A stretch of 64,000 nt of DNA from Microbacterium sp. SL75. GTDB lineage: Bacteria > Actinomycetota > Actinomycetes > Actinomycetales > Microbacteriaceae. The notes beneath the pieces are model-generated. The model saw nothing but the letters and a program-made list of their open reading frames with translations. It searched no databases and was not told where the DNA came from. The first letter of the stretch is position 1. Every line of letters begins with the position of its first letter. This document shows, in pieces, positions 54,549 through 63,054 of the stretch. The stretch lies in assembly GCF_026625865.1 (NCBI RefSeq), contig NZ_CP113067.1:806001-870000 (forward strand), in the 5' to 3' direction. Both the position numbers and the translations under genes were made by a program.

Positions 54549-55814
54549 ATGTCCCAGGCGAAGACCTCCCCCCGTCCCCTCCGTACTCTCGTCTCGTTCC
54601 TCGCCGGCCTCGCGCTGTTGCTGGGAACCCCCGTCGCCGCCACCGCGGCCGCCGCTCCTTCCGCCGAGACCACGGTGACGTGGAGCGTCAAACCCGCCGA
54701 CACCGCTCAGGGGCGCGACCGGCCCAACTACGCCTACGACCTCCTCCCGGGCGGCACCGTCGGCGATGCCCTGTACGTCGCCAATCGCAGCTCCCAGCCG
54801 ATCACCCTGCGCGTCTACGCCGCCGACGGCTTCCTCACCGAAGACGGAGCCCTCGACATCCTCGCCGGAGGCGTGGAGTCCACCGACCTCGGCAGCTGGG
54901 TCTCGATCGACTCGTCCGAGCTCACGCTCGACAGCGGCGCGAGCGCCGAGGTCCCCTTCACCGTCGTCGTCCCGGCCGACGCGGCCCCCGGTGATTATGC
55001 GGCCGGCATCGTGGCATCCATGCTCGTGACGGCCGACAACGGCACCGTCACCGAACGCCGCCTGGGCTCGCGCGTGCACCTGCGCGTGCAGGGCGACCTC
55101 GCACCCGCGCTGGCCGTGGGCGACGTCCTCGTCGACTACCACGGCACCGCGAACCCCGCCGAGACGGGATCCGCGACCGTCAGTTACACCCTCACCAACA
55201 CCGGCAATACGCGGCTCGACCCCGATGTCGAGGTCGCCCTGGGCGGGCCCTTCGGCTGGGCGGGCGTGACCGCGGCCGACGACGCCCCCGAACTGCTCCC
55301 CGGCAGCTCGCTGCAGCGCACCGTCGAGGTTGCCGGGGTGGTCCCCCTCGTGCTGCTGTCGGCCGAGGTGACGGCCACCTCGCAGGTGGTCTCGCGGACG
55401 TTGGCCGGCGCCGAGCCCTCGACCCTCGACCCGCTCGTGTCGCAGGCTGCCGCCGCCACCGCCGCCGTGCCGTGGACCGCGCTCGCGATCCTCGCCGCGA
55501 TCGCCCTGCTGGTGGCCTGGCGCATCGTCGCCGCGCGACGACGCAAGGCCGCTCACGCGCGCGAGATCGCCGCCGCGGTGGCCGCCGCGCGGGCGGATGC
55601 CGAGGGGGCGGATGCCGGGACGGGTGGATCGGATGCCGGGACGGGTGTGGACGCCGGGTCGGGCGGATCGGATGCCGGGTCGGGTGGATCGGATGCCGGG
55701 ACGGGTGTGGACGCCCGGCGAGAACCCGTGCCCGCCGGGGCGGGCGCCGACCCTGGTACGCCGGATGCCACCACACCCGCGTCCATCACTCGCGCCTCGC
55801 GCCGCTCGCCCTGA
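54549..55814 (+). CDS. DUF916/WxL-interacting-type membrane protein with repetitive tail
   Basis: A 421-residue paralogue of the protein at 44642: signal peptide to about 38, DUF916 Ig-like domain (TVTWSVKPADTAQGRDRPNY, ALYVANRSSQPITLRVYAAD, FTVVVPADAAPGDYAAGIVA), second beta domain (SVTYTLTNTGN-like VSYTLTNTGNTRLDPDVEVA), membrane helix about 305-327 (TALAILAAIALLVAWRIVAA), then a cytoplasmic tail of Ser-Asp-Ala-Gly-Thr-Gly type repeats (from about 352) encoded by tandem DNA. Start ATG 54549 follows a GC hairpin-like spacer; the site upstream (CACGAAAGC) is weak. Its stop leads into a terminator and repeat array 3. Confidence 0.82.
   Translation: MSQAKTSPRPLRTLVSFLAGLALLLGTPVAATAAAAPSAETTVTWSVKPADTAQGRDRPNYAYDLLPGGTVGDALYVANRSSQPITLRVYAADGFLTEDGALDILAGGVESTDLGSWVSIDSSELTLDSGASAEVPFTVVVPADAAPGDYAAGIVASMLVTADNGTVTERRLGSRVHLRVQGDLAPALAVGDVLVDYHGTANPAETGSATVSYTLTNTGNTRLDPDVEVALGGPFGWAGVTAADDAPELLPGSSLQRTVEVAGVVPLVLLSAEVTATSQVVSRTLAGAEPSTLDPLVSQAAAATAAVPWTALAILAAIALLVAWRIVAARRRKAAHAREIAAAVAAARADAEGADAGTGGSDAGTGVDAGSGGSDAGSGGSDAGTGVDARREPVPAGAGADPGTPDATTPASITRASRRSP
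55603..55725 (+). repeat. coding tandem repeat in the WxL-interacting protein tail
   Basis: Variants of GGATGCCGGGACGGGTGGAT repeat about seven times, encoding alternating GSDAGTG, GSDAGSG and VDAGSG. Such slippage-prone DNA would let the tail length vary. Confidence 0.8.
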
Positions 55815-55818
55815 GACC

Positions 55819-55857
55819 CGCTCGCGGCGTGGAGAGGGACACTCCGCGCCGCGAGCG
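55819..55857 (+). terminator. terminator of WxL locus 2
   Basis: Perfect 11-bp arms CGCTCGCGGCG (55819-55829) and CGCCGCGAGCG (55847-55857), with an inner GGAG/CTCC pair, five bases after the stop. Confidence 0.65.
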
Positions 55858-55867
55858 ACCGACCGAC

Positions 55868-56560
55868 GCCTCCGGCGAACACGGTGAGCCCAACGGCGGA
55901 AAACATCGCGACACGCCGGACCCCCGGCATCCCGAACCGGCATGTCGAACAAACACTCCGCCGTTAGGTACAGGCGCCCGGACCGCAGGTCGCCCCGGCC
56001 CCGGCGAACACGGCGAGCCCAACGGCGGAAACCATCGCGACGCACCGGACCCCCGGCATCTCGAACCGGCATGTCGAACAAACACTCCGCCGTTAGGTAC
56101 AGGCGCCCAGACCGCAGGTCGCCCCGGCCCCGGCGAACACGGCGAGCCCAACGGCGGAAACCATCACGACGCACCGGACCCCCGGCATCCCGAACCGGCA
56201 TGTCAAGCACACACTCCGCCGTTGGGTGCAGGCGCCGGGCCCGCAGGTCGCTCCGGCCCCGGCGACCGCCGAGACCGACGGCTCGCGGGTCACCCGACTC
56301 CCCCAGCCGACCGTGGAAGCCACACCGAGCCCACCGGCGGAAACCATCACGGCGCGCCGGGCACCCGGCATCCCGAACCGACATGTCGAACAAACACTCC
56401 GCCGTTAGGTACAGGCGCCCAGACCGCAGGTCGCCCCGGCCCCGGCGAACACGGTGAGCCCAACGGCGGAAACCATCACGACGCGCCGGGCACCCGGCAT
56501 CCCGAACCGGCATGTCGAAAAAACACTCCGCCGTCGGGTACGCGCGCCGAGCCCGGCCGC
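55868..56560. repeat. intergenic tandem repeat array 3 (five cores)
   Basis: Five imperfect units fill the gap between the WxL-interacting gene and the convergent ROK gene. Cores CGGCATGTCGAACAAACA and variants start at about 55938, 56067, 56196, 56379 and 56508 (spacing 129, 129, 183, 129), each followed by CTCCGCCGT and GGTACAGGCGCC or GGTACGCGCGCC. Units begin GGCGAACACGG(T/C)GAGCCCAA and CGGCGGAAACCATC. The core is shared with arrays 1 and 2. Minus-strand reading frames through it are artefacts. Confidence 0.9.
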
Positions 56561-56580
56561 GACCCCCCGCCCGCGGCGGG

Positions 56581-57771
56581 TCAGGCGCGCAGGAACGCGG
56601 CGTTCAGCGACTCGGGGGCGAGGGCGTGCTCGACGGCGAGCATGCTCGCGCCGATCACCGCGGCCTTCTCGGCGGCCACCGACTGCACGATCGACAGGTA
56701 CTCGGTGGCCAGGGGCGTGGAGCGGGTGTAGACGACCTCGCGGACTCCCGCGATGAGGTGCTCGCCGACGCGGGCCATGGAGCCGCCGATGGCGATGACC
56801 GAGGGGTTCATGAGGCTCACGCACGTGGTGAGCACCTCGCCGATGTCGCGACCCGCCTGGCGCACGGCCTGGATCGCGTCGATGTTGCCGCGCTTGACGA
56901 GATCGACCACGTCGGAGCCGGTGTGCGCCTCGATCCCCTGCGCGCGCAGCGCACGGGCGATCGCGGGGCCGGATGCCAGGGCCTCGAGGCACCCGCGGTT
57001 GCCGCACTGGCACGGGATGTCGGCGCCGCGCGCGACCTGGACGTGGCCGATGTCGCCGGCGATGCCCTGGGCGCCGCGCTGAAGGCGGCCGTCGGAGATG
57101 ATGCCGGTGCCGACGCCGGTCGCCACCTTCACGAACATGAAGTGGTCGACGGCGGGCCAGGCGATGCTGCGCTCGCCCAGGGCCATGATGTTGACGTCGT
57201 TGTCGACGAGGACCGGGACGGGCATGTGCTGGTAGATCCAGCCGGGGATGTCGAAGCGGTCCCACCCGGGCATGATCGGCGGATTCACCGGCTGGCCGGT
57301 GGAGTGCTCGACGGGCCCGGGGACGCCGATGCCCATGGCGGCGACGTCGGTGGTCGAGCGTCCGGATTCGGACAGCAGCGCCATGGCGGTCTCGACGAGC
57401 CAGGTCAGCACGGGCTCGGGGCCGGTGGCGATGTCGATCTCGCCGGTGCGCTCGCTGAGCACCTTGCCGGTGAGATCGGCGATCGCGACCGTGGCGTGCG
57501 ACGCGCCGAGGTCGACGGCCACGACGACCTTGGCGGCGGGGTTGATGGCGAACTGCGACGGGGGACGCCCGCCGGTGGACACGGCGTCGGCGACCGGGGT
57601 GATGAGGCCCATCCGCATGAGCTCGTCGACACGGACGGCGACCGTCGATCGGGCGAGCCCGGTCGACTTGGCCAGTTCCGCACGCGTACGCGGTACGCCG
57701 TCTCGCAGCAGCTGGAACAACTGGCTCACGCCGTTGACCGACTGCACCGAATCTGTCGTCATCCTCTTCAC
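56581..57771 (-). CDS. ROK-family transcriptional repressor
   Basis: A 396-residue regulator: N-terminal winged helix (FQLLRDGVPRTRAELAKSTGLARSTVAVRVDEL) and a ROK sugar-kinase-like domain (VVAVDLGASHATVAIADL; GIGVPGPVEHSTG; VLVDNDVNIMALGE). The ROK zinc site is seen as GDIGHVQV with IPCQCGNRGCLEALAS. It probably binds the sugar imported by the adjacent ribose-type ABC system and controls that locus. The GTG at 57771 is used; an ATG nine bases later is possible. Downstream of the ATPase-permease pair on the same strand, 91 bases apart. Confidence 0.88.
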   Translation of the reverse strand: MKRMTTDSVQSVNGVSQLFQLLRDGVPRTRAELAKSTGLARSTVAVRVDELMRMGLITPVADAVSTGGRPPSQFAINPAAKVVVAVDLGASHATVAIADLTGKVLSERTGEIDIATGPEPVLTWLVETAMALLSESGRSTTDVAAMGIGVPGPVEHSTGQPVNPPIMPGWDRFDIPGWIYQHMPVPVLVDNDVNIMALGERSIAWPAVDHFMFVKVATGVGTGIISDGRLQRGAQGIAGDIGHVQVARGADIPCQCGNRGCLEALASGPAIARALRAQGIEAHTGSDVVDLVKRGNIDAIQAVRQAGRDIGEVLTTCVSLMNPSVIAIGGSMARVGEHLIAGVREVVYTRSTPLATEYLSIVQSVAAEKAAVIGASMLAVEHALAPESLNAAFLRA

Positions 57772-57862
57772 GCCCTCAGTACACCATTAGTAGCAATGCA
57801 TTCCATCCACTTACGGACGGCGGCTACGCGAATCACGCAGCCGCCGTCGGCACAAGGGGTCG

Positions 57863-58912
57863 TCAGCCCCGCCCCGGCGGGCGGGAGAAGCGCTGCTGCA
57901 GGAGCACCGCGACCACGATGATGACACCTTTCGCCACCGCCTGGACGGAAGACGAGAGATTGTTCTGGATGAACACGTTGGACAGCGTCGCGAAGATGAG
58001 GACGCCGAACACCGTACCGGTGATCGTGCCCCGGCCGCCGACGAGCAGCGTCCCGCCCACGACGACCGCCGCGATGGCATCCAATTCGTAGAGCTGACCG
58101 TGCGTCGACGTGCCGGCCGTGGTGCGGCCGAGGATCATGACGGCCGCGATGCCGGCGCACAGTCCCGTGATGGCGTAGAGCCACATCGTGTGGCGGCGCA
58201 CGTCGATGCCGGCGAGGCGCGCGGCCTCGCGGTTGCCGCCGACGGCGACCGTGCGTCGACCGAACGTGGTGCGGTTCAGCAGCACCCAGCCCAGGGCCGC
58301 GACGATCGCGAAGATCCAGATGAGGATGTCGACGCCGAGGATGTCGGCGTTCATGAAGGTGATGAAGCCGCGGTCCTGCACGACGAGCGTGCGACGCTCG
58401 GCGAGGATCTCGGCGAGGCCCCGGGCGCCCACGAGCATGGCGAGGGTGGCCATGAAGGCCACGACGTTGCCGTAGGCGATGACGATGCCGTTGATCAGGC
58501 CCGCGCCCACGCCCACCGCGAGAGCGATGACGACCATGACGCTCCAGTGCAGGTTGTCGGCGAGATCCTGCACGGCGGCGAGGGTGGCCACGACCGAGGC
58601 CAGGCCCATGACCGAGCCGACCGACAGGTCGATGCCGCCGGCGATGATCACGAGGGTCATGCCGATGCTGATCACGCCGATGATCGAGGCCTGGCGGAGG
58701 ATGACGAGCAGGTTGTCGACGCTCGTGAACGAACCGGGGGCGGTGATCGCGCCGACGACGACGATCACGAGCAGGGCGACGACGAGGCCGATGTTTCGAC
58801 CGGCCGAACCGGAGAGGAAGCGGCGCCAGGCCGGCGCGGGAGCCGGGGCCGCGACGGCCCCGGTCTCTGTGGGGACCGTGCGTGCACGGGTCGGGGTGGT
58901 CGGCTCGCTCAC
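57863..58912 (-). CDS. ribose-type (CUT2) ABC transporter permease
   Basis: A 349-residue permease of the RbsC/BPD_transp_2 family: alanine/proline-rich N-terminal tail, then about ten helices starting NIGLVVALLVIVVVGAITAP. Family signatures are GMTLVIIAGGIDLSVGSVMGLASV, the loop GGNREAARLAGIDVRRH that contacts the ATPase, and LDAIAAVVVGGTLLVGGRGTI. Homodimer expected. GTG start overlaps the ATPase stop by four bases. Confidence 0.93.
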   Translation of the reverse strand: MSEPTTPTRARTVPTETGAVAAPAPAPAWRRFLSGSAGRNIGLVVALLVIVVVGAITAPGSFTSVDNLLVILRQASIIGVISIGMTLVIIAGGIDLSVGSVMGLASVVATLAAVQDLADNLHWSVMVVIALAVGVGAGLINGIVIAYGNVVAFMATLAMLVGARGLAEILAERRTLVVQDRGFITFMNADILGVDILIWIFAIVAALGWVLLNRTTFGRRTVAVGGNREAARLAGIDVRRHTMWLYAITGLCAGIAAVMILGRTTAGTSTHGQLYELDAIAAVVVGGTLLVGGRGTITGTVFGVLIFATLSNVFIQNNLSSSVQAVAKGVIIVVAVLLQQRFSRPPGRG

Positions 58913-60429
58913 GCGGCGGATCCTTTCATGACGAGATCGAGCACACCGTGCTCGTCGATCTGGTGGGAGGGGAGGGTGCGCAGAATCCGACCGTCGGCGA
59001 CGACGAGGACGACATCGGCGAGGCCGAGCACCTCTTCGATCTCGCTCGAGACGACGACGACGGCGTTGCCTGCGGCGGCGAGATCGCGGATGAGGGCGTA
59101 GATCTCGGCGCGAGCGCCGACGTCGACGCCGCGGGTGGGTTCGTCGAGCAGCAGCACCTCGGTGCCGTGCACGAGCCAGCGGGCGAGCAGGATCTTCTGC
59201 TGGTTGCCGCCCGAGAGGGTGCGGGCGGGTCGATCGGGATCGGCGGGGCGCAGCTCGAAGGCGTCGATCTGCTCGCGCGCGACCTTGCGCGCCGCGCGGT
59301 CGTCGAGGAACCCGCCCTTGGCGAAGCGTTTCATCGAGGCGAGGGCGATGTTGACGAAGATCGGCTCGTCGAGCACGAGCCCCTGGCTCTTGCGCTCCTC
59401 GGGAGACAGCCCGATGCCCGCCCCGACGGCGGCGCGGACGGACCCGCGCGGCAGCACCTTCTCGCGCACGCGAACCGAGCCGGCGCTCGAGCGGCGGGCG
59501 CCGTACACGGTCTCGAGGATCTCCGACCGGCCCGATCCGACGAGTCCCGCCAACCCCACGACCTCGCCGGCGCGCACCGAGAACGACACGTCGGAGAAGA
59601 CCCCGTCGAGTCCGAGTCCCTGCACGTCGAGCACGACGGGTGCATCGGATGCCACGGGCACCCGCTCCGGGAAGACGTTCGCGACCTCGCGCCCGGTCAT
59701 GAGCCGGATGAGTTCGGCCTTCGGGGTGTCGGCGGCGGAGAGGCCGACCGCGGTCGTACGGCCGTCCTTCAGAACGGTGATGCGGTCGCCGATCTCGCGG
59801 ATCTCCTCGAGCCGGTGCGTGATGTAGACGACGGCGATACCCGCCGCGGTGAGCTCCCGCACGACCGCGAAGAGGTTCTTGACCTCTTCGGTGTCGAGCA
59901 CGGCGGAGGGCTCGTCCATGATGATCAGCTTGATGTCGTGCGACAGGGCGCGCGCCATGCTCACGATCTGCTTGTTCGCGGCGCTGAGCGAGCCGACCTC
60001 GGTGTTCGGCGAGAGGTTGGCGTGGCCGAGTCGGCGAAGGAGCTCTTTCGTCTGACGGGCCGCCTCGGCGCGCTGGGTGAAACCGCCGCGCGCGAGCTCG
60101 TGCCCGAGGAAGATGTTCTCGGCGATCGTCAGGCCGTCGACGACGTCGAGCTCCTGGTACATCGTGGCGATCCCGAGCTCGATGGCCGCGTCGGGATCGG
60201 CGATCTCGACGTTCTCGCCGAGCCAGACGATCTCGCCCTCGTCGGGGCGGTGAACGCCCGCGAGCGTCTTGATGAGAGTCGACTTGCCCGCGCCGTTCTG
60301 GCCCAGCACGCAGTGCACCTCTCCGGCGACGATGTCGAGATCGACACCGCGCAGGGCGCGGACGCCGGCGAAGGACTTGGTCACGCCTCGGACGGTGAGT
60401 AATGACGACTGATGGTCAACTTTGATCAC
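58909..60429 (-). CDS. ribose-type ABC transporter ATP-binding protein (two-domain)
   Basis: A 506-residue RbsA-like subunit with two ATPase domains. Domain 1: Walker A GQNGAGKST, signature SLSAANKQIVSMARAL, Walker B LIIMDEPSAVLD. Domain 2: degenerate Walker A GLVGSGRSE, signature LSGGNQQKILLARWL, Walker B LLLDEPTRGVD. This asymmetry is normal for the family. The GTG at 60429 is chosen over upstream starts because TATGTT lies six bases before it. Forms an operon with the permease; divergent from the binding-protein gene, an unusual split of one importer over two strands. Confidence 0.94.
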   Translation of the reverse strand: MIKVDHQSSLLTVRGVTKSFAGVRALRGVDLDIVAGEVHCVLGQNGAGKSTLIKTLAGVHRPDEGEIVWLGENVEIADPDAAIELGIATMYQELDVVDGLTIAENIFLGHELARGGFTQRAEAARQTKELLRRLGHANLSPNTEVGSLSAANKQIVSMARALSHDIKLIIMDEPSAVLDTEEVKNLFAVVRELTAAGIAVVYITHRLEEIREIGDRITVLKDGRTTAVGLSAADTPKAELIRLMTGREVANVFPERVPVASDAPVVLDVQGLGLDGVFSDVSFSVRAGEVVGLAGLVGSGRSEILETVYGARRSSAGSVRVREKVLPRGSVRAAVGAGIGLSPEERKSQGLVLDEPIFVNIALASMKRFAKGGFLDDRAARKVAREQIDAFELRPADPDRPARTLSGGNQQKILLARWLVHGTEVLLLDEPTRGVDVGARAEIYALIRDLAAAGNAVVVVSSEIEEVLGLADVVLVVADGRILRTLPSHQIDEHGVLDLVMKGSAA

Positions 60430-60435
60430 GCGGCG

Positions 60436-60441
60436 AACATA
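60436..60441 (-). promoter_or_regulatory. −10 box of leaderless ATPase-permease operon
   Basis: TATGTT, six bases (CGCCGC), GTG at 60429. Confidence 0.6.
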
Positions 60442-60594
60442 ACACGCCGCCTCGTCGTCGCGCGACCCGTGTTCCGAGGGAAAGCGGGCGGCCGTCTCCC
60501 GCGCGCACGCGAGCACTCTTCGGGCACAAAGGCTCGCCAGCGGTACTTATGCGGATAAAAAAACAAAAGATGCTCGCCGGGACGACACTTCTGC

Positions 60595-60600
60595 TAGCGT
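60595..60600 (+). promoter_or_regulatory. probable −10 of the binding-protein gene
   Basis: TAGCGT in CTGCTAGCGTGAG, about 84 bases upstream of the ATG; no good −35 seen. The A-rich tract 60557-60569 nearby may be part of the divergent control region. Confidence 0.4.
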
Positions 60601-60683
60601 GAGCCGCGTCAGAGTGGACCCCTCTTTCCGGAGTGACCCGGGGCCGCGATGACCCCAGCTGCATCACATTTCAAGGAGGAAAC

Positions 60684-61733
60684 ATGCGCTCACAGTGGAA
60701 GTCGCGTTCGCGACTCGTCCTGACCGGCATCGCCGTCATCGCCTCGGTCGGCCTGCTCGCCGGTTGCACCGGTTCGGGCGGCGACAACGAGGACATCGTC
60801 GGCCAGGGCACCACGACCGAGGAGAACGCCGCCGCCGGTGACACCGTCACCATCGGCTTCTCCGGCCCCGCCGCCGACCACGGTTGGCTCGGCGCCATCA
60901 ACTCCGGCGCACTCGCCGCCGCCGAGAGCTTCCCCGACGTCGACCTGAAGGTCGCCGAGGGCACCAACGACGTCAACGCGCAGATCGCCGCCGTCGAGAC
61001 CTTCATCAACGACGGCGTGGATGCCATCGTGCTGCTGCCCAGCGACGGCGCCGCCCTGACCGAGGTCGCAATCAAGGCGATGAACGCGGGCATCCCCGTC
61101 ATCAACGTCGACCGCGAGTTCTCGAGCCCCTTCGCCGCCCGTTCGACGATCCTCGGCGACAACTACGGCATGGGCGTCAGCGCCGGCACCTACATCTGCT
61201 CGCAGCTCGAGGGCAACAGCAACGCCATCGTGGGCGAGATCGCGGGCATCGACTCGCTGCCGCTCACGCAGGACCGCTCGGCGGGCTTCGCCGACGCCCT
61301 GTCGGACTGCGGCCTGAAGGTCGGCCCCCGCGTCGCCGCGGACTTCACCGTGCAGGGCGGCGAGGCCTCGACCTCACAGCTGCTGTCGGCCAACCCCAAG
61401 ATCGACGCCATTTGGAACCACGACGACGACCAGGGCATCGGCGTGCTCGCCGCCGTCACGGCGGCCGGTCGCGACGAGTTCATCATGGTCGGCGGTGCGG
61501 GCAGCCGCAACGCCATGGAGTCCATCCAGGCCGACGACAGCGTCCTCAAGGCGACGGTGATCTACCCGTCGACGCAGGCCGCCGACGGCATCGCGCTGGC
61601 ACGCCTGATCGCCCAGGGCAAGACCGCGGGAGACCTCATCACCCCCAGCGTTCCCAACCGCATCGTGCTGGACGCCCCCGTGGTGACGAAGGACAACGTC
61701 GCGTCCTTCATCGACCTCTCGTTCCAGTCCTGA
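60684..61733 (+). CDS. ribose-type sugar-binding lipoprotein
   Basis: A 349-residue periplasmic-binding-protein-like lipoprotein. Lipobox LAGC with the modified Cys at residue 28. The type I binding fold starts VTIGFSGPAADHGWLGAINSGA and includes INDGVDAIVLLPSDGAALTE, NAGIPVINVDREF and IWNHDDDQGIGVLAAV. AAGGAGGAAAC directly before the ATG is the best ribosome binding site in this region. It should serve the divergently encoded ATPase-permease pair. A 12-bp hairpin follows. Confidence 0.92.
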   Translation: MRSQWKSRSRLVLTGIAVIASVGLLAGCTGSGGDNEDIVGQGTTTEENAAAGDTVTIGFSGPAADHGWLGAINSGALAAAESFPDVDLKVAEGTNDVNAQIAAVETFINDGVDAIVLLPSDGAALTEVAIKAMNAGIPVINVDREFSSPFAARSTILGDNYGMGVSAGTYICSQLEGNSNAIVGEIAGIDSLPLTQDRSAGFADALSDCGLKVGPRVAADFTVQGGEASTSQLLSANPKIDAIWNHDDDQGIGVLAAVTAAGRDEFIMVGGAGSRNAMESIQADDSVLKATVIYPSTQAADGIALARLIAQGKTAGDLITPSVPNRIVLDAPVVTKDNVASFIDLSFQS

Positions 61734-61741
61734 CCCGGTCC

Positions 61742-61770
61742 GGGGCGCCCGCGTTCGTCGCGGGCGCCCC
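61742..61770 (+). terminator. hairpin between binding-protein and oxidoreductase genes
   Basis: Perfect 12-bp arms GGGGCGCCCGCG (61742-61753) and CGCGGGCGCCCC (61759-61770) around TTCGT. Probably attenuates read-through or protects the binding-protein mRNA. Confidence 0.65.
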
Positions 61771-61801
61771 GTCCCTCGTCCCCCCACAGAAAGACGTCAT
61801 C

Positions 61802-63016
61802 GTGACCCAGCCCCTTCGCATCGCCATGATCGGTGCGGGATTCATGGGCGCCGCGCATTCCCAGGGATGGCGCGTCGCCCCTCGTTTCTTCGACCTCCCC
61901 CTCGCCCCCGAGATGAGCGTGCTCGTCGGGCGCGACGACGCCCGCACGGAAACGGCCGCCGACACCTGGGGATGGCGAGAGAGTGCGACCGATTGGCGCG
62001 AGGTCATCCACCGCTCCGACATCGACGTCGTCGACATCGTGACCCCCGGCGACTCGCACGCCGAGATCGCCATCGCCGCCCTCGCCGCCGGCAAGCACGT
62101 GCTGTGCGAGAAGCCCCTCGCCAACACCGTCGACGAAGCCCGCCGAATGGCCGAGGCCGCCGCGGCCGCCTCCGCCAGCGGCATCCGATCGATGGTCGGC
62201 TTCACCTACCGACGCCTGCCCGCCACGACCTTCGCCCGCGATCTCATCACCGCCGGCCGTCTCGGCGACATCCGCCAGGTGCGCGCCGAGTACCTGCAGG
62301 ACTGGTTGAGCGACGCCGAGGCCCCGCTCACGTGGCGCCTGCAGAAGGACCGCGCCGGCTCCGGCGCCCTCGGCGACATCGGAGCTCACGCCGTCGACCT
62401 CACCGAGTTCATGACCGGGCAGCGCGTGGTCCGCGTCGCCGGCATCCTCGAGACGATCGTCGCCCAGCGTCCCGTCCTCGCTTCCGCGTCCGGACTCTCC
62501 GGTTCCGCCGGCACCGAGCGCGGAGCCGTCACCGTCGACGATCTCGCTCTGTTCACCGGCCGTCTCGAGAGCGGCGCCCTCGCCTCGTTCGAGGCCTCGC
62601 GCTTCCGCCTGGGTCGCAAGAACGCTCTGCGCATCGAGATCTCCGGCTCCCTCGGCTCGCTGTCGTTCGACCTCGAGAGCCCCAACGAACTGCAGTTCTA
62701 CGACGCGACGGCCCCCGCCGCCGAACAGGGCTTCCGCCGGATCCTCGTGACCGAGCCCGAGCACCCCTACGTCGCCGCGTGGTGGCCGACCGGTCACATG
62801 CTCGGCTACGAGCACGGGTTCTCGCACCAGGCGAAGGACTTCGTCGAGGCGGTCGCCGCGGGCACCGCGCCCACCCCGTCCTTCGCGGACGGCCTGCACG
62901 TGCAGGAGGTGCTCGACGCCGTCGCGCGCAGCTCCGAGGGCGAGGGCGTGTGGACCGGGGTCGACGCCGATCTCGCCGCCGCCCCTGCCGCAGACCGCGC
63001 CTTCGCGGCATCCTGA
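61802..63016 (+). CDS. Gfo/Idh/MocA-family oxidoreductase
   Basis: A 404-residue NAD(P)-dependent sugar or cyclitol dehydrogenase. Rossmann domain starts RIAMIGAGFMGAAHSQGW; conserved VDIVTPGDSHAEIAIAALAAGKHVLCEKPLA follows, with the catalytic EKP lysine; the substrate domain includes EYLQDWLSDAEAPLTWRLQK, AGSGALGDIGAHAVDLTEF (catalytic Asp and His). From memory these last motifs resemble levoglucosan and inositol dehydrogenases that make 3-keto sugars, which would fit the isomerase-like gene next door; low certainty on substrate. GTG start 61802; no clear ribosome binding site apart from GAAAGA. Confidence 0.9.
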   Translation: MTQPLRIAMIGAGFMGAAHSQGWRVAPRFFDLPLAPEMSVLVGRDDARTETAADTWGWRESATDWREVIHRSDIDVVDIVTPGDSHAEIAIAALAAGKHVLCEKPLANTVDEARRMAEAAAAASASGIRSMVGFTYRRLPATTFARDLITAGRLGDIRQVRAEYLQDWLSDAEAPLTWRLQKDRAGSGALGDIGAHAVDLTEFMTGQRVVRVAGILETIVAQRPVLASASGLSGSAGTERGAVTVDDLALFTGRLESGALASFEASRFRLGRKNALRIEISGSLGSLSFDLESPNELQFYDATAPAAEQGFRRILVTEPEHPYVAAWWPTGHMLGYEHGFSHQAKDFVEAVAAGTAPTPSFADGLHVQEVLDAVARSSEGEGVWTGVDADLAAAPAADRAFAAS

Positions 63017-63054
63017 ACCCGATCCCGCACCCGCACCGACGAAAGGACGACGCG

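Noticed and set aside
53157..56513. An 1118-residue minus-strand reading frame through array 3
   Set aside because: Antisense to the WxL and DUF916 genes and then through non-coding repeats; the repeated peptide (e.g. CLFDMPVRDAGG) is only the translation of the DNA repeat.
60557..60571. CTTTTG element near the binding-protein gene as a third member of the shared promoter class
   Set aside because: It is on the opposite strand, and no TTGAC −35 follows it, so the similarity is probably due to the A-rich tract.
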